NCBI RefSeq assembly: GCF_001263795.1
Contig: NZ_LHUR01000021.1
Coordinates: 43,662 to 107,661, forward strand
Reading direction: 5' to 3'
Length of the DNA: 64,000 nt
Source of the DNA: Clostridium homopropionicum DSM 5847
GTDB lineage: Bacteria > Bacillota > Clostridia > Clostridiales > Clostridiaceae
Shown piece after piece: positions 63,874 to 64,000 of the stretch (positions are counted from its first letter, which is position 1; each line of letters begins with the position of its first letter). A program made the translations under genes and the position numbers. Below the pieces are notes generated by a model. The model was given only the letters and a program-made list of their open reading frames with translations. It was not told where the DNA came from and searched no databases.

Positions 63874-64000
63874 GTAGGGTAGAACTATATCGCCTTTCCT
63901 TATAGGTAGATTTATATAGCCCTCCCTCAGAACCGAACGTACACCTTTCAATGTATTCGGCTCGCCAGTTGTTTCTAAAAAAAAATTATTCTATTTTATG
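63874..64000 (-). mobile_element. Group II intron, 3' end (domains V and VI)
   Basis: 63930-63963 on the minus strand is a 34-nt domain V: GAGCCGAA, stem, GAAA tetraloop, stem with CG bulge, then TCGGTTC closing the base; the catalytic AGC triad is in GAGCC. A domain VI hairpin follows (CTATATA and TATAG arms near 63886-63918), and the intron ends with CTACCCTAC just before the recombinase codon CTT. The rest of the intron, including any reverse transcriptase, lies outside the window. Confidence 0.85.

Noticed and set aside
63874..63951. N-terminal 26 residues of the recombinase open frame
   Set aside because: They are translated group II intron domain V/VI sequence and do not match the recombinase family.

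Overview
The window is low-GC, spore-former DNA that fits a Clostridium-type anaerobe. The grounds are the AT-rich composition and strong GGAGG ribosome sites, a gerA-B-C spore germination operon, CIRCE heat-shock control, an oxygen-reducing flavodiiron protein and several cyclic-di-GMP enzymes. No rRNA, tRNA or CRISPR array was seen. Species cannot be named from the sequence alone.

Layout. 1-9.5 kb is core metabolism: an EAL phosphodiesterase cut by the left edge, a polar amino-acid ABC transporter, a ketopantoate reductase, acetolactate synthase (ilvB-ilvN), an MFS carrier and a divergent acetate-kinase paralogue. 9.6-11.5 kb is a small mobile-looking patch: a resolvase with paired palindromes, and an exported-protein gene broken at its start and by a stop. 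11.5-23.4 kb is signalling and redox: a V4R protein with a PAS-GGDEF-HD-GYP protein, an FMN-binding membrane protein, YjdF with its riboswitch, MarR-MFS, LysR and hydrolase, and a GGDEF sensor. 23.5-27.6 kb holds an operon for an acyl-CoA dehydrogenase/EtfA/rubredoxin fusion and a flavodiiron protein, plus a duplicated flavodiiron fragment. 27.7-31.5 kb holds a 797-residue protein with a prenyl synthase C-terminus and a terpene-synthase-like N-terminus, and a secreted M23-like protein.

31.6-56.8 kb is accessory DNA made of short cassettes: a serine hydrolase and CPBP protease, a two-component system, an unknown operon, a Fur-boxed siderophore importer, a rifamycin phosphotransferase, MerR-DUF6273, PadR-DUF1048-ABC, and a van-like R-S-Y-(W)-Z set. 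Remnants of the 3' end of an rlmD/rumA methyltransferase gene or its terminator punctuate these cassettes at five places (about 34.4, 39.0, 48.7, 52.3 and 56.7 kb). The likely reading is repeated insertion and deletion at one attachment gene. 57-62.4 kb returns to ordinary genes (hsp20, a CopZ-like Fe-S protein, ger operon). At the right edge a large serine recombinase is interrupted by a group II intron whose domains V and VI lie in the last 130 bases.

The window is rich in gene debris: about twelve remnants (DMT carrier, GNAT, WYL regulator, fprA piece, ArsR, hydrolase, bacitracin-type ABC, methyltransferase, MFS, DrrA-type ATPase, VanW stub, exported protein). The most novel candidates are the two-domain isoprenoid enzyme, the scar-punctuated cassette array, the acyl-CoA-to-oxygen electron route, and the ligase-less van set.
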